27,652 nucleotides of DNA from an uncultured Bacilli bacterium (GTDB taxonomy: Bacteria; Bacillota_I; Bacilli_A; RF39; UBA660). Numbering within the stretch: the stretch's first letter is position 1; every line of letters starts with the position of its first letter. The notes below the pieces were generated by a model. The model was not told the origin of the DNA and did no database searches. It saw only the letters and a program-made list of their open reading frames with translations. The DNA lies in assembly GCA_947631655.1 (NCBI GenBank), contig CANRME010000004.1, positions 1-27,652 of the forward strand, read 5' to 3'. Position numbers and translations under genes: made by a program. Shown here piece after piece: positions 20,619-27,652 of the stretch.

Positions 20619-20667
20619 TTATTCTTCTTTTTGTTTTCTATTTGAGCGATAACAAAAGGAAGAATAA
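20619..20667 (+). other. Strong hairpin between tail tube and chaperone genes
   Basis: A 17-bp stem (20619-20635 with 20651-20667) has one G-T pair and a 15-base loop. It lacks a T-run directly after, so it is more likely an RNA-stabilising or processing element than a full terminator. It would raise the amount of tail tube mRNA relative to the chaperone message downstream. Confidence 0.65.
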
Positions 20668-20698
20668 TTTATATGCGAGTAAATAGAAGGGAGAACAA

Positions 20699-21109
20699 AT
20701 GAAAACAAAATATTTAATAATGTTAAGTGAAATTATTGATAAAATGGGAATAAAAGATGAACTTAAAAAGCTTGAAATTAATACTGGTAATGAATTAAAA
20801 GATAATGAAGAATTAGGGAAAGAAGTTATAGCTTTACTAATAGCTAATATTTACAAATGTGAAACAGAAGTTTATACCTTTGTAGCTTCTTATAAGAATT
20901 ATTTACCTAATAAGAAAAATTATATATATGATCAAGATAGTGATCTTAATCATACTGGTCCTGAGGACGCAAAAGCGAAACAACAACAATTAGATATACA
21001 GTATGAAAAAGATTATGAACAAGCTTTGGAAAAAGCTTCCGAAGAAAATATCGTTCCTATATTTAAAAGTATAGCTAAACTTGACGGAGTTGGGTCTTTT
21101 TTAGCATAA
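20699..21109 (+). CDS. Tail assembly chaperone gpG (zero-frame product)
   Basis: The 136-residue acidic helical protein (YLIMLSEIIDKMGIKDELKK, later EVIALLIANIYKCETEVYTF) fits the gpG-like chaperone expected between major tail protein and tape measure. The ribosome binding site is AAGGGAGAA. It ends G-V-G-S-F-L-A, just past the slippery T TTT TTA, so a fraction of ribosomes should shift -1 into the gpT part. Chaperones coat the tape measure protein before tube assembly. Confidence 0.85.
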   Translation: MKTKYLIMLSEIIDKMGIKDELKKLEINTGNELKDNEELGKEVIALLIANIYKCETEVYTFVASYKNYLPNKKNYIYDQDSDLNHTGPEDAKAKQQQLDIQYEKDYEQALEKASEENIVPIFKSIAKLDGVGSFLA

Positions 21110-21140
21110 GCGTAGGTATCGGAACTGCGGAGGTCCTACG
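21097..21140 (+). promoter_or_regulatory. Programmed -1 frameshift signal (gpG to gpGT)
   Basis: Slippery heptamer T TTT TTA (21097-21103) lies in the correct phase of the gpG frame. Seven bases later, CGTAGG (21111-21116) pairs perfectly with CCTACG (21135-21140). Zero-frame stop TAA follows at 21107-21109. This is the classical heptamer-spacer-stem layout used by tailed phages at this gene. Confidence 0.92.
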
Positions 21141-21363
21141 AATATTATATAAGCATTATGGTGGTATAGAAAAATTTGAGGATATGTCCTCTTTTTTATT
21201 GGTTGAGTGTTTGGATAATGCTATTAAAAAAGAGAACGAAATACCTATTTTAATAAATGAAGTGGTTAAAAAAATATCTGGGAGCGATTTTATACCTCAA
21301 TTTGAAACGCCAGGAAGAAAAATGCGAAGCGCAGAAGAAATTAAAAAAGATTATGGTTTATAG
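21103..21363 (+). CDS. gpT part of the gpGT frameshift product
   Basis: In the -1 frame, 86 codons follow the slip site, beginning S-I-S-V-G-I-G-T-A-E-V-L-R, then HYGGIEKFEDMSSFLLVECL and ending EEIKKDYGL. The full gpGT fusion would be 221 residues. Met codons inside lack ribosome binding sites. The gpT domain is expected to recruit tail tube subunits to the chaperone-bound tape measure. Confidence 0.88.
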   Translation, partial: SISVGIGTAEVLRILYKHYGGIEKFEDMSSFLLVECLDNAIKKENEIPILINEVVKKISGSDFIPQFETPGRKMRSAEEIKKDYGL

Positions 21364-21375
21364 GAGGTGTAAGTA

Positions 21376-23064
21376 ATGGCTAGTATTTTCAGCTTATATG
21401 GTTCTATTTTTATCGACAACGAAAAAGCTAATAGTGCTATCGACGAAACTACAAATAAGGGTAAAGCTTCTGAAAAGAGTTTTGCTTCTTCCGTTGGTTC
21501 TATGGTTAAGTCAGCTGCTAAAGTAGGAACTGCAATTGTTACAGGAACATCTGCTGCAGTTGGTGGTCTAGTAGCTTTAAGTAATAAAACTGCTAGTACT
21601 GCTGACGAGATAGACAAAGGTAGTATCCGTATGGGAATAGGTACTAAATACTATCAAGAATTAAAATATGCTGCTGGTCAATGTGGTGTTGAAATGACGT
21701 CTTTAGAAAAAGCTGCTAAAAAACTTGAAGGTACTGATCTAAACATGGAAGACGCTATGCAACAAATAATGTCTTTATCTACTGCAGAGGAGCGAGCAGC
21801 TAAAGCCGGTGAGTTATTTGGTGATAATATAGCTTATACTTTATCGCCATTAATAGAACAGAATACGGAAGATTATGATGGACTTATTCAACGAGCTAAT
21901 GAATTAGGTATTGTAATGAGTGAAGACGCTGTTTCTGCTGGTGTTGTTTTTGGAGATACAATGTCAGACATTAGTCAATCTTTAGGAGGGGTATTTAATA
22001 CTGTAATGAGTTCTTTAATTCCTGTTATACAAGAAATTTTAAATCTCATTATAGATAATATGCCAATAATTCATGGTATTTTCTCTTCCTTAGCACCTGT
22101 GCTTACTCAATTATTATCTAGTTTATTACCACCACTTATGAGCTTAGCAGCGTCGATTTTGCCCATGATTATACAATTAATAAATACATTATTGCCATTT
22201 ATAACCCAGGTAATAGAAGCAATACTTCCTGTTATTATTGATCTACTTACTATGTTACTTCCTCCATTAATGCAAATAATAGAATTGATATTGCCTTTAT
22301 TATTAAGTTTATTAGAGCCTTTACTTCCTTTATTAGAACCTATCTTTCAATTATTACAACCTTTTATAGATTTATTAATGGTATTGCTTACGCCATTATT
22401 AGATTTAATTAATATCATCCTTCCTCCAATTATTTCGTTATTAACAACTATAATTAATGCTATCCTTCCTCCATTACAAGCAGCTTTAAATGTAACTGCT
22501 GGAGTACTTACTAATGTATTTGGAGCAGCTTTTAAATCAATACAACCTATAATTGATGGTTTAAAGACTTGTTTAGATGGCATTATTACATTTATTAAAG
22601 GCGTGTTTTCTGGTAATTGGAAGCAAGCTTGGGAAGGTATTAAACAAATATTTAGTGGTATTGTATCTACCTTTACTAATATATTTAAAGCACCAATTAA
22701 TTTTATTATTGATGGTATTAACGCTTTTATAGGTGGCTTAAATAAAATAAAAATTCCAGACTGGGTACCAGCTGTCGGAGGGAAGGGTATTAATATTCCA
22801 TTAATTAAAAGACTTCGTGTTGGTATGGAGTATGTACCTTACGACGATATGCCGGCGATACTACATAAAGGTGAGCGCGTTTTAGATAAAGAAGAAGCTA
22901 AAGAATATGACGAGGTTAAAAATGGTACGGTTATTAACAACGAAACCAATAACTTTAATTTAACTATCAATTCTACAGAACCTTTATCCCCAGCAGAAAC
23001 AGCTCGTCAAACAAGAAAAGCATTACAAGATTACAACTTAAGACATAGAAAGGCGGTGGCTTAA
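21376..23064 (+). CDS. Tape measure protein
   Basis: This 562-residue protein sets tail length, which by the usual rule of about 1.5 angstrom per residue would give a short tail of roughly 80-90 nm. The helical N-terminus (about 1-210) includes the AGELFGDNIAYTLSPLI stretch typical of these proteins. Residues 212-370 are extremely hydrophobic, and proline recurs at every 11th residue from 230 to 351 (12 in a row). This region may insert in the host membrane for DNA ejection. Then come SGNWKQAWEGIKQIFSGIV and the common C-terminal ILHKGERVL motif. The ribosome binding site is ATAGGAGGTG. Confidence 0.95.
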   Translation: MASIFSLYGSIFIDNEKANSAIDETTNKGKASEKSFASSVGSMVKSAAKVGTAIVTGTSAAVGGLVALSNKTASTADEIDKGSIRMGIGTKYYQELKYAAGQCGVEMTSLEKAAKKLEGTDLNMEDAMQQIMSLSTAEERAAKAGELFGDNIAYTLSPLIEQNTEDYDGLIQRANELGIVMSEDAVSAGVVFGDTMSDISQSLGGVFNTVMSSLIPVIQEILNLIIDNMPIIHGIFSSLAPVLTQLLSSLLPPLMSLAASILPMIIQLINTLLPFITQVIEAILPVIIDLLTMLLPPLMQIIELILPLLLSLLEPLLPLLEPIFQLLQPFIDLLMVLLTPLLDLINIILPPIISLLTTIINAILPPLQAALNVTAGVLTNVFGAAFKSIQPIIDGLKTCLDGIITFIKGVFSGNWKQAWEGIKQIFSGIVSTFTNIFKAPINFIIDGINAFIGGLNKIKIPDWVPAVGGKGINIPLIKRLRVGMEYVPYDDMPAILHKGERVLDKEEAKEYDEVKNGTVINNETNNFNLTINSTEPLSPAETARQTRKALQDYNLRHRKAVA

Positions 23065-23065
23065 C

Positions 23066-23929
23066 ATGGAAAGGACTCTTATCTGGGAAAATTATAAGGG
23101 CGATTCAGTTATATTTACATATCAGCCACCTTTTCTTTTAGGAATTTGTGATGGTTTTCATGAAGTTGCTGGTAAAGTAAATAGTATTAGTTCTGCTTAT
23201 GGAGTTGGTACTACTTTTCAAGGTACTAGTATAGATGAAAGAGATTTAACTATTAAAGGTACTATTACTGAAAATATACAAGAAAATAGACTTCTCTTAT
23301 TTGATATTTTCCCTTTAAATACAATTGGAACCCTTTATTATTATGAGGGAGATATAGAGAGAAAAATAAAATGTACCGTAGAAAAAGTTGATATACCAGA
23401 AAAAGAAGGGTTTACAAGGGATTTTTCAATAAGTTTAATTGCTCCTAATCCTCGTTTTTCTGCAGTTTCAGCAACTGTTTTATCTATGGCTAATTGGCAA
23501 GCTGCTTTTGAGTTTGCATTGATTATTCCAAAAGATGAAGGTATAGAATTTGGCATTAAAAATAATACCTCGATGGGCACAGCAGAAAATGATACTAATA
23601 TTGAATATGGTATGACCATTAAGTTTAAAGCTAATGATACTGTTGTTAACCCTTATGTACTTAACGTCAATAATCGTGAAATTATTCAAATAGAAAAGAC
23701 TATGTCAGCAGGGGACCAAATAATCATTACAACACATGTCGATAATAAAAAAGTTGTTTATATTAGCGCTTCCACCAGTATTGAAGAAGACATAACTTTC
23801 TTAAAAATGTATGGAAGTGTTTATTTACAAGTACCAATAGGTACTAATACTTTTAGAAGTGGTGCGGAACAAGGTGAGGATAATTTAGAAACGACTATTG
23901 AATTCTTACCAGAATACGAGGCTGTATAA
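23066..23929 (+). CDS. Distal tail protein (Dit)
   Basis: The 287-residue protein fits the siphovirus tail component family: the N-terminal belt domain starts MERTLIWENYKGDSV, with GTTFQGTSIDERDLTIKGTI and then FDIFPLNTIGTLYYYEGD. A C-terminal galectin-like beta domain follows (about 150-285). Hexamers of Dit cap the tube and anchor baseplate parts. It starts one base after the tape measure stop and its own stop overlaps the next ATG (TAATG). Confidence 0.88.
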   Translation: MERTLIWENYKGDSVIFTYQPPFLLGICDGFHEVAGKVNSISSAYGVGTTFQGTSIDERDLTIKGTITENIQENRLLLFDIFPLNTIGTLYYYEGDIERKIKCTVEKVDIPEKEGFTRDFSISLIAPNPRFSAVSATVLSMANWQAAFEFALIIPKDEGIEFGIKNNTSMGTAENDTNIEYGMTIKFKANDTVVNPYVLNVNNREIIQIEKTMSAGDQIIITTHVDNKKVVYISASTSIEEDITFLKMYGSVYLQVPIGTNTFRSGAEQGEDNLETTIEFLPEYEAV

Positions 23930-24990
23930 TGAATAAGGTAAGTTTAACTGTATATGATCGTGATTTAAACGAGTTAGGAGTTATCGACAATTATAGTTCT
24001 TTACGTTGGCGTAGTAAATATTTTGAGTATGGTGAATTTGAGTTACATATTAATAACAGTATTAATAATAGAAAGTTACTAGCTAAAGATAATATCATAA
24101 AAAGAAGTGATTTATCGGAAGATGAAGAAGTAGGTATAATTGAAACTTGGAAATTTAATGATGATGGAGAAAAAGTCAGTATAGTTGTATATGGCAGTTT
24201 TGGACTTTCATTATTAGAACGTAGAATAATTAAAACAAGAATTAATTATAGTGGAGATTTTATAGGTGGGTTTCGTAAACTTTTAACTACTATGCGTCCT
24301 TTTAAAAAATTAGATATTATTGATAGTGATATAGCTAGTGAAAAAGTGGAATACCAATGTACATATAAAAATGTATATGAATTTCATAAAAAACTATCTA
24401 AAGCTTCTAATATCGCCGGGAAAATTGTTGCAGATTTGAAAAATAAAAGATTTAAGTATATAAATTATGAAGGTAAAGATAGAACAGAAATACAAAAAAA
24501 TAATGCTCGTTATGAATTTAGTGAGAGCGAATCTAATATAGCAACGTCTGATTATTCTTATAGCTCTATCAGTGAAATAAATGACGTTTTAATTGGTGGA
24601 GTTGGAGAAGGCGTAGATCGTGTAATCAGAACTATAACTCAGGTGACTGAGGATACACATGATTTTGATATTAAAGAGGCCTTTGTAGACGCTAAAAATG
24701 AAAGTAAGGATGATTTAACTGAAGACGAGTACAATGCTATTTTAGACAATTTAGGTACTCAAAAATTAACTGGTCCTACTGAGTCTTATGAGTTTAAAGT
24801 TAAAAACACTATTGATTATAGGACGAAGTGGAATTTGGGGGATATTGTTAACATAAAAAAAGAAAGTTGGGGTATCGACGAGAGGAAAAGAATAACAGAA
24901 GTTGAGGAAATCTTTGAGAGAGGTAAATACGAAGTAATACCGACTTTTGGAACCCCAATAAGTGAAAAATTTGAGAACGAAGAAGATTAG
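23929..24990 (+). CDS. Tail-associated baseplate hub protein (Gp37-like, Tal position)
   Basis: This 353-residue protein matches the siphovirus ReqiPepy6 Gp37-like type: it begins VSLTVYDRDLNELGVIDNYS, then LRWRSKYFEYGEFELHI, later VIVRTITQVTED-like text and YRTKWNLGDIVNI and ending GTPISEKFENEED. It probably forms the trimeric hub below Dit. No peptidase or lysozyme domain follows, so it ends with the structural part and does not itself digest cell wall as far as can be seen. Confidence 0.85.
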   Translation: MNKVSLTVYDRDLNELGVIDNYSSLRWRSKYFEYGEFELHINNSINNRKLLAKDNIIKRSDLSEDEEVGIIETWKFNDDGEKVSIVVYGSFGLSLLERRIIKTRINYSGDFIGGFRKLLTTMRPFKKLDIIDSDIASEKVEYQCTYKNVYEFHKKLSKASNIAGKIVADLKNKRFKYINYEGKDRTEIQKNNARYEFSESESNIATSDYSYSSISEINDVLIGGVGEGVDRVIRTITQVTEDTHDFDIKEAFVDAKNESKDDLTEDEYNAILDNLGTQKLTGPTESYEFKVKNTIDYRTKWNLGDIVNIKKESWGIDERKRITEVEEIFERGKYEVIPTFGTPISEKFENEED

Positions 24991-25001
24991 GAGGTAATTT
25001 T

Positions 25002-26186
25002 ATGGCGGAAATCTCAAGCTTTTTTAACTCCGTAGAAAAAGACAGAGTATATTATGCAGAAGACTTTGCAAGACATTTAAAAAAGTACTTTACTAATGGT
25101 ATTTTTAACAATGAACTAGCTGTAAAAGCTAATAACGATATGACAATAACTATTAAACCAGGCGACGCAAATATTGAAGGTTATCGTTATTCTAACACTG
25201 CTGACTTAATAAAAGGAATTGAAGTAGCTGATGGTGTATTAAAGCGTATTGATAATGTTGTACTTAGATTAGATTTAACTAATAGGTTAATATCAGCTCA
25301 AATAATTAAAGGATCATATAGTGAACAACCAACAGCACCAGCACTAGTAAGATCTACTACTATTTATGATATTAAATTAGCGGAAATAACTATTGATAAT
25401 GGTATTACTTCTATTACTCAGTCAGCTATTAAAGATACTAGGCCAGATACTAATCTATGTGGTATTGTAACTTCTACTGTAAAAACACTTGATATAACTG
25501 ACGTTTACGAGCAATTATATGCTAAATATAATGAGCTAATAGAACAACATAATAATGAGTGGGGTGACTGGTATGATAAATTAAAAAATAGTATTGATAC
25601 TTGGTTTAAAGAAACTCAAAAAAATTATAGTGATAAGCTTGGAAGGTTTGAAACAGATTTCAATGCTTGGTTCGATACTATTAAAGGAAAATTATCGGGA
25701 GATATAGCTGGTAACTTACAAAATCAAATTGACGAGGTTATCGATTCTTCTGGTAATAAGATTTCAATCGAAATAGATCCAGATACCTATATTATGACTT
25801 TAAAATTAAAAAATAAAGATGAAACGATTTTAAGTACAGATACAGTAGATTTACCTTTAGAAACAATGGTTGTTAATGCTTCTTATGACAATGCTACTAA
25901 AGAGATAGAATTGACATTACAAAATGGTAAAACAACCAGATTTAGTGTTGCAGATTTAGTTAGTGGTTTAGTTTCGAAAGAAGAAGATCCTACTGTTCCT
26001 TCTCATGTAAAATCAATATCTCGAGAAAATATCACAAACTGGAATAATAAAGCTAATTCTACAGATATTCCAACTAAAGTGAGTCAATTAACTAATGATA
26101 TGCTTGTAAAATGTTCTAGCGAAGAAGAAGCGAAAAGCAAATCAACAGGAGATACCCAACATCTTTATTACACGGTGGAGGAATAA
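25002..26186 (+). CDS. Baseplate / tail fibre adaptor protein
   Basis: The 394-residue protein has an N-terminal attachment domain (about 1-160, YAEDFARHLKKYFTNGIFNN, GYRYSNTADLIKGI, RIDNVVLRLDLTNR) of a kind shared by many Firmicute phage upper baseplate proteins. A helical linker with repeated Trp (about 170-240, NNEWGDWYDKLKNSIDTWF) follows, then a beta-rich C-terminal part. It probably joins the hub to the receptor-binding tip encoded next. Ribosome binding site TAGGAGG. Confidence 0.8.
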   Translation: MAEISSFFNSVEKDRVYYAEDFARHLKKYFTNGIFNNELAVKANNDMTITIKPGDANIEGYRYSNTADLIKGIEVADGVLKRIDNVVLRLDLTNRLISAQIIKGSYSEQPTAPALVRSTTIYDIKLAEITIDNGITSITQSAIKDTRPDTNLCGIVTSTVKTLDITDVYEQLYAKYNELIEQHNNEWGDWYDKLKNSIDTWFKETQKNYSDKLGRFETDFNAWFDTIKGKLSGDIAGNLQNQIDEVIDSSGNKISIEIDPDTYIMTLKLKNKDETILSTDTVDLPLETMVVNASYDNATKEIELTLQNGKTTRFSVADLVSGLVSKEEDPTVPSHVKSISRENITNWNNKANSTDIPTKVSQLTNDMLVKCSSEEEAKSKSTGDTQHLYYTVEE

Positions 26187-26189
26187 ATA

Positions 26190-27044
26190 ATGTTATTTGC
26201 AAGTGGAAATAAAATGTCACCATTTAAAAATGGTGGTAAAATGAGTAGCGTTTTTAGAGATGGCGAAATGATTTATAAATCAGGACCTAAAATAGTTGAT
26301 TTCGCTACAGGGACGGATGAAGAAATCGCTGCTATGCTCGACGCACACTATAAAGGACAAATCAATATCAATGATTATTGGAACGTCGGAGATACAAGAG
26401 TTATGCACTTGAACGCAATGGCTGCTGGTACTGGTGGAGAAGTACACGTTGAACAAAATATGACTATGGTAATAATAGGAATAGAACATGATGACTTAAC
26501 TACTGCTATCAATGGCAAAGCTAAAGCTGCTATTACTTTACAATGTAGGGAATTTTTAGGCAATAATGGAGTAGCTGAAAATGGGCAAAATTATGGTGAT
26601 ACAGGACAATATGCTGACAACCCTCGTAGAACTTGGTTAAATAACACTTTTATAGGAGCGCTACCGACAACTATTCAATCATTAGTTAAAACCGTTAACA
26701 AGAAAAATTTGGCAAATCATAAAGATAGTACTGCTGGTATAACAACTCAAGATAAAGCATTTTTAACATCTTATCCTGAAATTTATGGTTCAAATAGTTA
26801 CAAATATTATAAAGGTAGCGAAGAACTAGAGGGTAATCAGTATCCATATTATGAAATATCAGCTAACCGAAATAAATGCGAAAATAATAATGGTTCAGGA
26901 GGGCATCGTAGTGATACAATTTGGTGGTTAAGAAGTCCAAGCTCTTATGATTCCGATGCTTGGATGCTTGTTGTTAGTGATAGTGTGGTCAATAATAATC
27001 GAAGCGAGATAACTCGTGGTATTGCTCCCGCATTTTGTTTATGA
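26190..27044 (+). CDS. DUF6273 tail-tip adhesin (receptor-binding candidate)
   Basis: The 284-residue protein has a short N-terminal attachment region (about 1-35), and a C-terminal domain (about 60-284) with DUF6273 hallmarks: RTWLNNTF, the KTVNKKNL stretch, then DTIWWLRSPSSYDSDAWM and the ending RGIAPAFCL. This domain is related to C-type-lectin-like folds used for surface binding. The gene lies between baseplate and holin and is followed by a terminator, the usual place of receptor-binding proteins. Hypervariable residues would be expected around 255-275. Confidence 0.82.
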   Translation: MLFASGNKMSPFKNGGKMSSVFRDGEMIYKSGPKIVDFATGTDEEIAAMLDAHYKGQININDYWNVGDTRVMHLNAMAAGTGGEVHVEQNMTMVIIGIEHDDLTTAINGKAKAAITLQCREFLGNNGVAENGQNYGDTGQYADNPRRTWLNNTFIGALPTTIQSLVKTVNKKNLANHKDSTAGITTQDKAFLTSYPEIYGSNSYKYYKGSEELEGNQYPYYEISANRNKCENNNGSGGHRSDTIWWLRSPSSYDSDAWMLVVSDSVVNNNRSEITRGIAPAFCL

Positions 27045-27050
27045 AATTTT

Positions 27051-27075
27051 TAGCCACTTTTTAGTGGTTTTTATT
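27051..27075 (+). terminator. Intrinsic terminator after the adhesin gene
   Basis: CCACT (27054-27058) pairs with AGTGG (27063-27067), extended by two weaker pairs, with a TTTT loop, followed by TTTTTATT. It separates structural from lysis genes, so the holin gene must rely on read-through, antitermination or its own weak promoter. Confidence 0.78.
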
Positions 27076-27091
27076 ATGGAAAGGAATAGAA

Positions 27092-27463
27092 ATGGAAGAA
27101 ATTTTAGAAATTATAAAAGTAATTAGTGATATTGGGATTTCTGGTTGCATTATGGGAGTAATCTTATGGGTAGGTTTTAAATATCTTCCTAAGTTTATAG
27201 AACTAAAGCTTAAAAGAGTTGAAGAAAAAGATTACATGATGGACTCTTTTAAGTCAGTAATAGAAAACAACTCTCAAGTAATAAACAACAATTCCGAAGT
27301 AATAAAATTAAATTCTACAACAATTAAAAATTATACAGATAATTCACATAAATTAGAAGACCATATTCAAGAACTTACTCACGTAGTTAATGAAATGGGT
27401 CAACAACTTACAATTAATAATGAAATTTTAAAGGAGAGAAGATATGGCAATAGTAATAAATAG
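27092..27463 (+). CDS. Holin-like single-pass membrane protein
   Basis: This 123-residue protein has one hydrophobic segment (about 10-31, GISGCIMGVILWVGF) after a short acidic N-terminus. A long charged coiled coil (about 35-110) carries Asn-rich repeats (ENNSQVINNNSEVIKLNS). This is the layout of BhlA/UviB-type phage holin-like proteins. The ribosome binding site is GGAAAGGAA. It lies directly before the expected endolysin gene, which overlaps its end by 20 bases. Confidence 0.75.
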   Translation: MEEILEIIKVISDIGISGCIMGVILWVGFKYLPKFIELKLKRVEEKDYMMDSFKSVIENNSQVINNNSEVIKLNSTTIKNYTDNSHKLEDHIQELTHVVNEMGQQLTINNEILKERRYGNSNK

Positions 27464-27482
27464 CAATACTCGAAGCTGCTGA
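27444..27482 (+). pseudogene. Endolysin gene, 5' remnant (12 codons)
   Basis: A strong AAAGGAGAGAAG precedes an ATG whose frame reads MAIVINSNTRSC and then stops. Position (overlapping the holin) and the start sequence are those of a phage endolysin. The frame ends in front of a transposase gene, so the lysin is probably interrupted by an insertion sequence whose left end lies at about 27465-27480. The identity of the lysin cannot be told. Confidence 0.5.
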
Positions 27483-27547
27483 AAAAGTATACAAATGATA
27501 TGTAAAATGGTAAAATGTTGTAAAGTATAGTAAGGTAGTTGAGATAT

Positions 27548-27652
27548 ATGTTAAAATCTATTCATCAATTAAATTTAAGTTTTAGTAATCATAATGAATT
27601 GTTTGATATTTTAATTGAAAAAGATAATTTATTTAGAGAAATTAAAGAAAAT
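27548..27652 (+). mobile_element. IS1182-like transposase, N-terminal part (runs off the window)
   Basis: Thirty-five codons are visible, reading HQLNLSFSNHNELFDILIEK and then DNLFREIKEN. A short N-terminus with a YDL/FDI-PKD-NLLR-like pattern is typical of IS1182-family transposases, which continue with a DFSF motif. Upstream, 27483-27547 is AT-rich non-coding sequence expected to hold the IS terminal repeat and promoter. The rest, including the DDE residues, lies outside the window. Confidence 0.62.

Noticed and set aside
20673..20702. Nine-codon frame just before the tail chaperone ATG (stop overlaps as ATGA)
   Set aside because: Too short and weakly initiated to support; may be chance.
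22347..22583. Antisense frame inside the tape measure gene
   Set aside because: Shadow of the repetitive Leu/Pro coding sequence without start signals.

Overview
The window is one end of an integrated temperate phage in a low-GC Gram-positive bacterium (Bacillota, probably a gut-type Bacilli or Clostridia lineage). Base composition is strongly AT-rich, ribosome binding sites are of the AGGAGG type, TGA is used as a stop and Trp is TGG, so the standard bacterial code applies. The gene order is that of an HK97-fold siphovirus with a long non-contractile tail.

Left flank and attachment site (1-1330): a Bro-N antirepressor-like gene (+), a bidirectional terminator, and the 3' part of a manganese catalase (CotJC-like) gene (-). 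The catalase reading frame breaks off at about 1306-1312, immediately beside the end of a large serine recombinase gene. This is best read as one prophage attachment junction. The 5' half of the catalase gene should lie past the other prophage end, outside the window.

Lysogeny module (1331-4820, mostly - strand): a large serine integrase with two LysM-like repeats and an extra helix-turn-helix inserted into its DNA-binding part; a palindromic promoter region that appears to fire both ways, rightward into a candidate small RNA of about 100 nt; an unknown protein; an isolated 30-codon + strand unit with its own promoter and terminator; and a small cI-like repressor facing a Cro-like gene across three operator-like sites.

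Early module (4821-12112, +): about 23 small, tightly packed or overlapping genes. Recognisable ones are a DUF6291-type protein with an Asp-Asn repeat, a SpoVG-family protein, a NUMOD/HNH homing-type endonuclease, a second site-specific recombinase (tyrosine type, catalytic domain only), small zinc-binding proteins, and a sigma-region-4-like late regulator (ArpU type). No helicase, primase, polymerase or SSB is visible.

Late module (12147-27480, +): a consensus sigma-A promoter followed at once by a terminator-like hairpin, then an HNH nuclease, a GC-rich structured gap that may be cos, small and large terminase, portal, prohead protease, major capsid protein, head-tail connectors, major tail protein, tail assembly chaperones, tape measure, Dit, Tal-like protein, baseplate protein, a DUF6273 tip adhesin and a holin. 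Two recoding sites are visible. The capsid gene ends in CCC TAG followed by a stem-loop, and a start-less 122-codon frame continues in +1, predicting a capsid protein with a C-terminal beta-rich domain by programmed +1 frameshifting. The tail chaperone gene carries T TTT TTA plus a stem-loop for a -1 shift (gpG/gpGT).

Right end (27444-27652): the gene after the holin, where an endolysin is expected, is open for only 12 codons. It is followed by the start of an IS1182-like transposase, suggesting that an insertion sequence has broken the lysis cassette.
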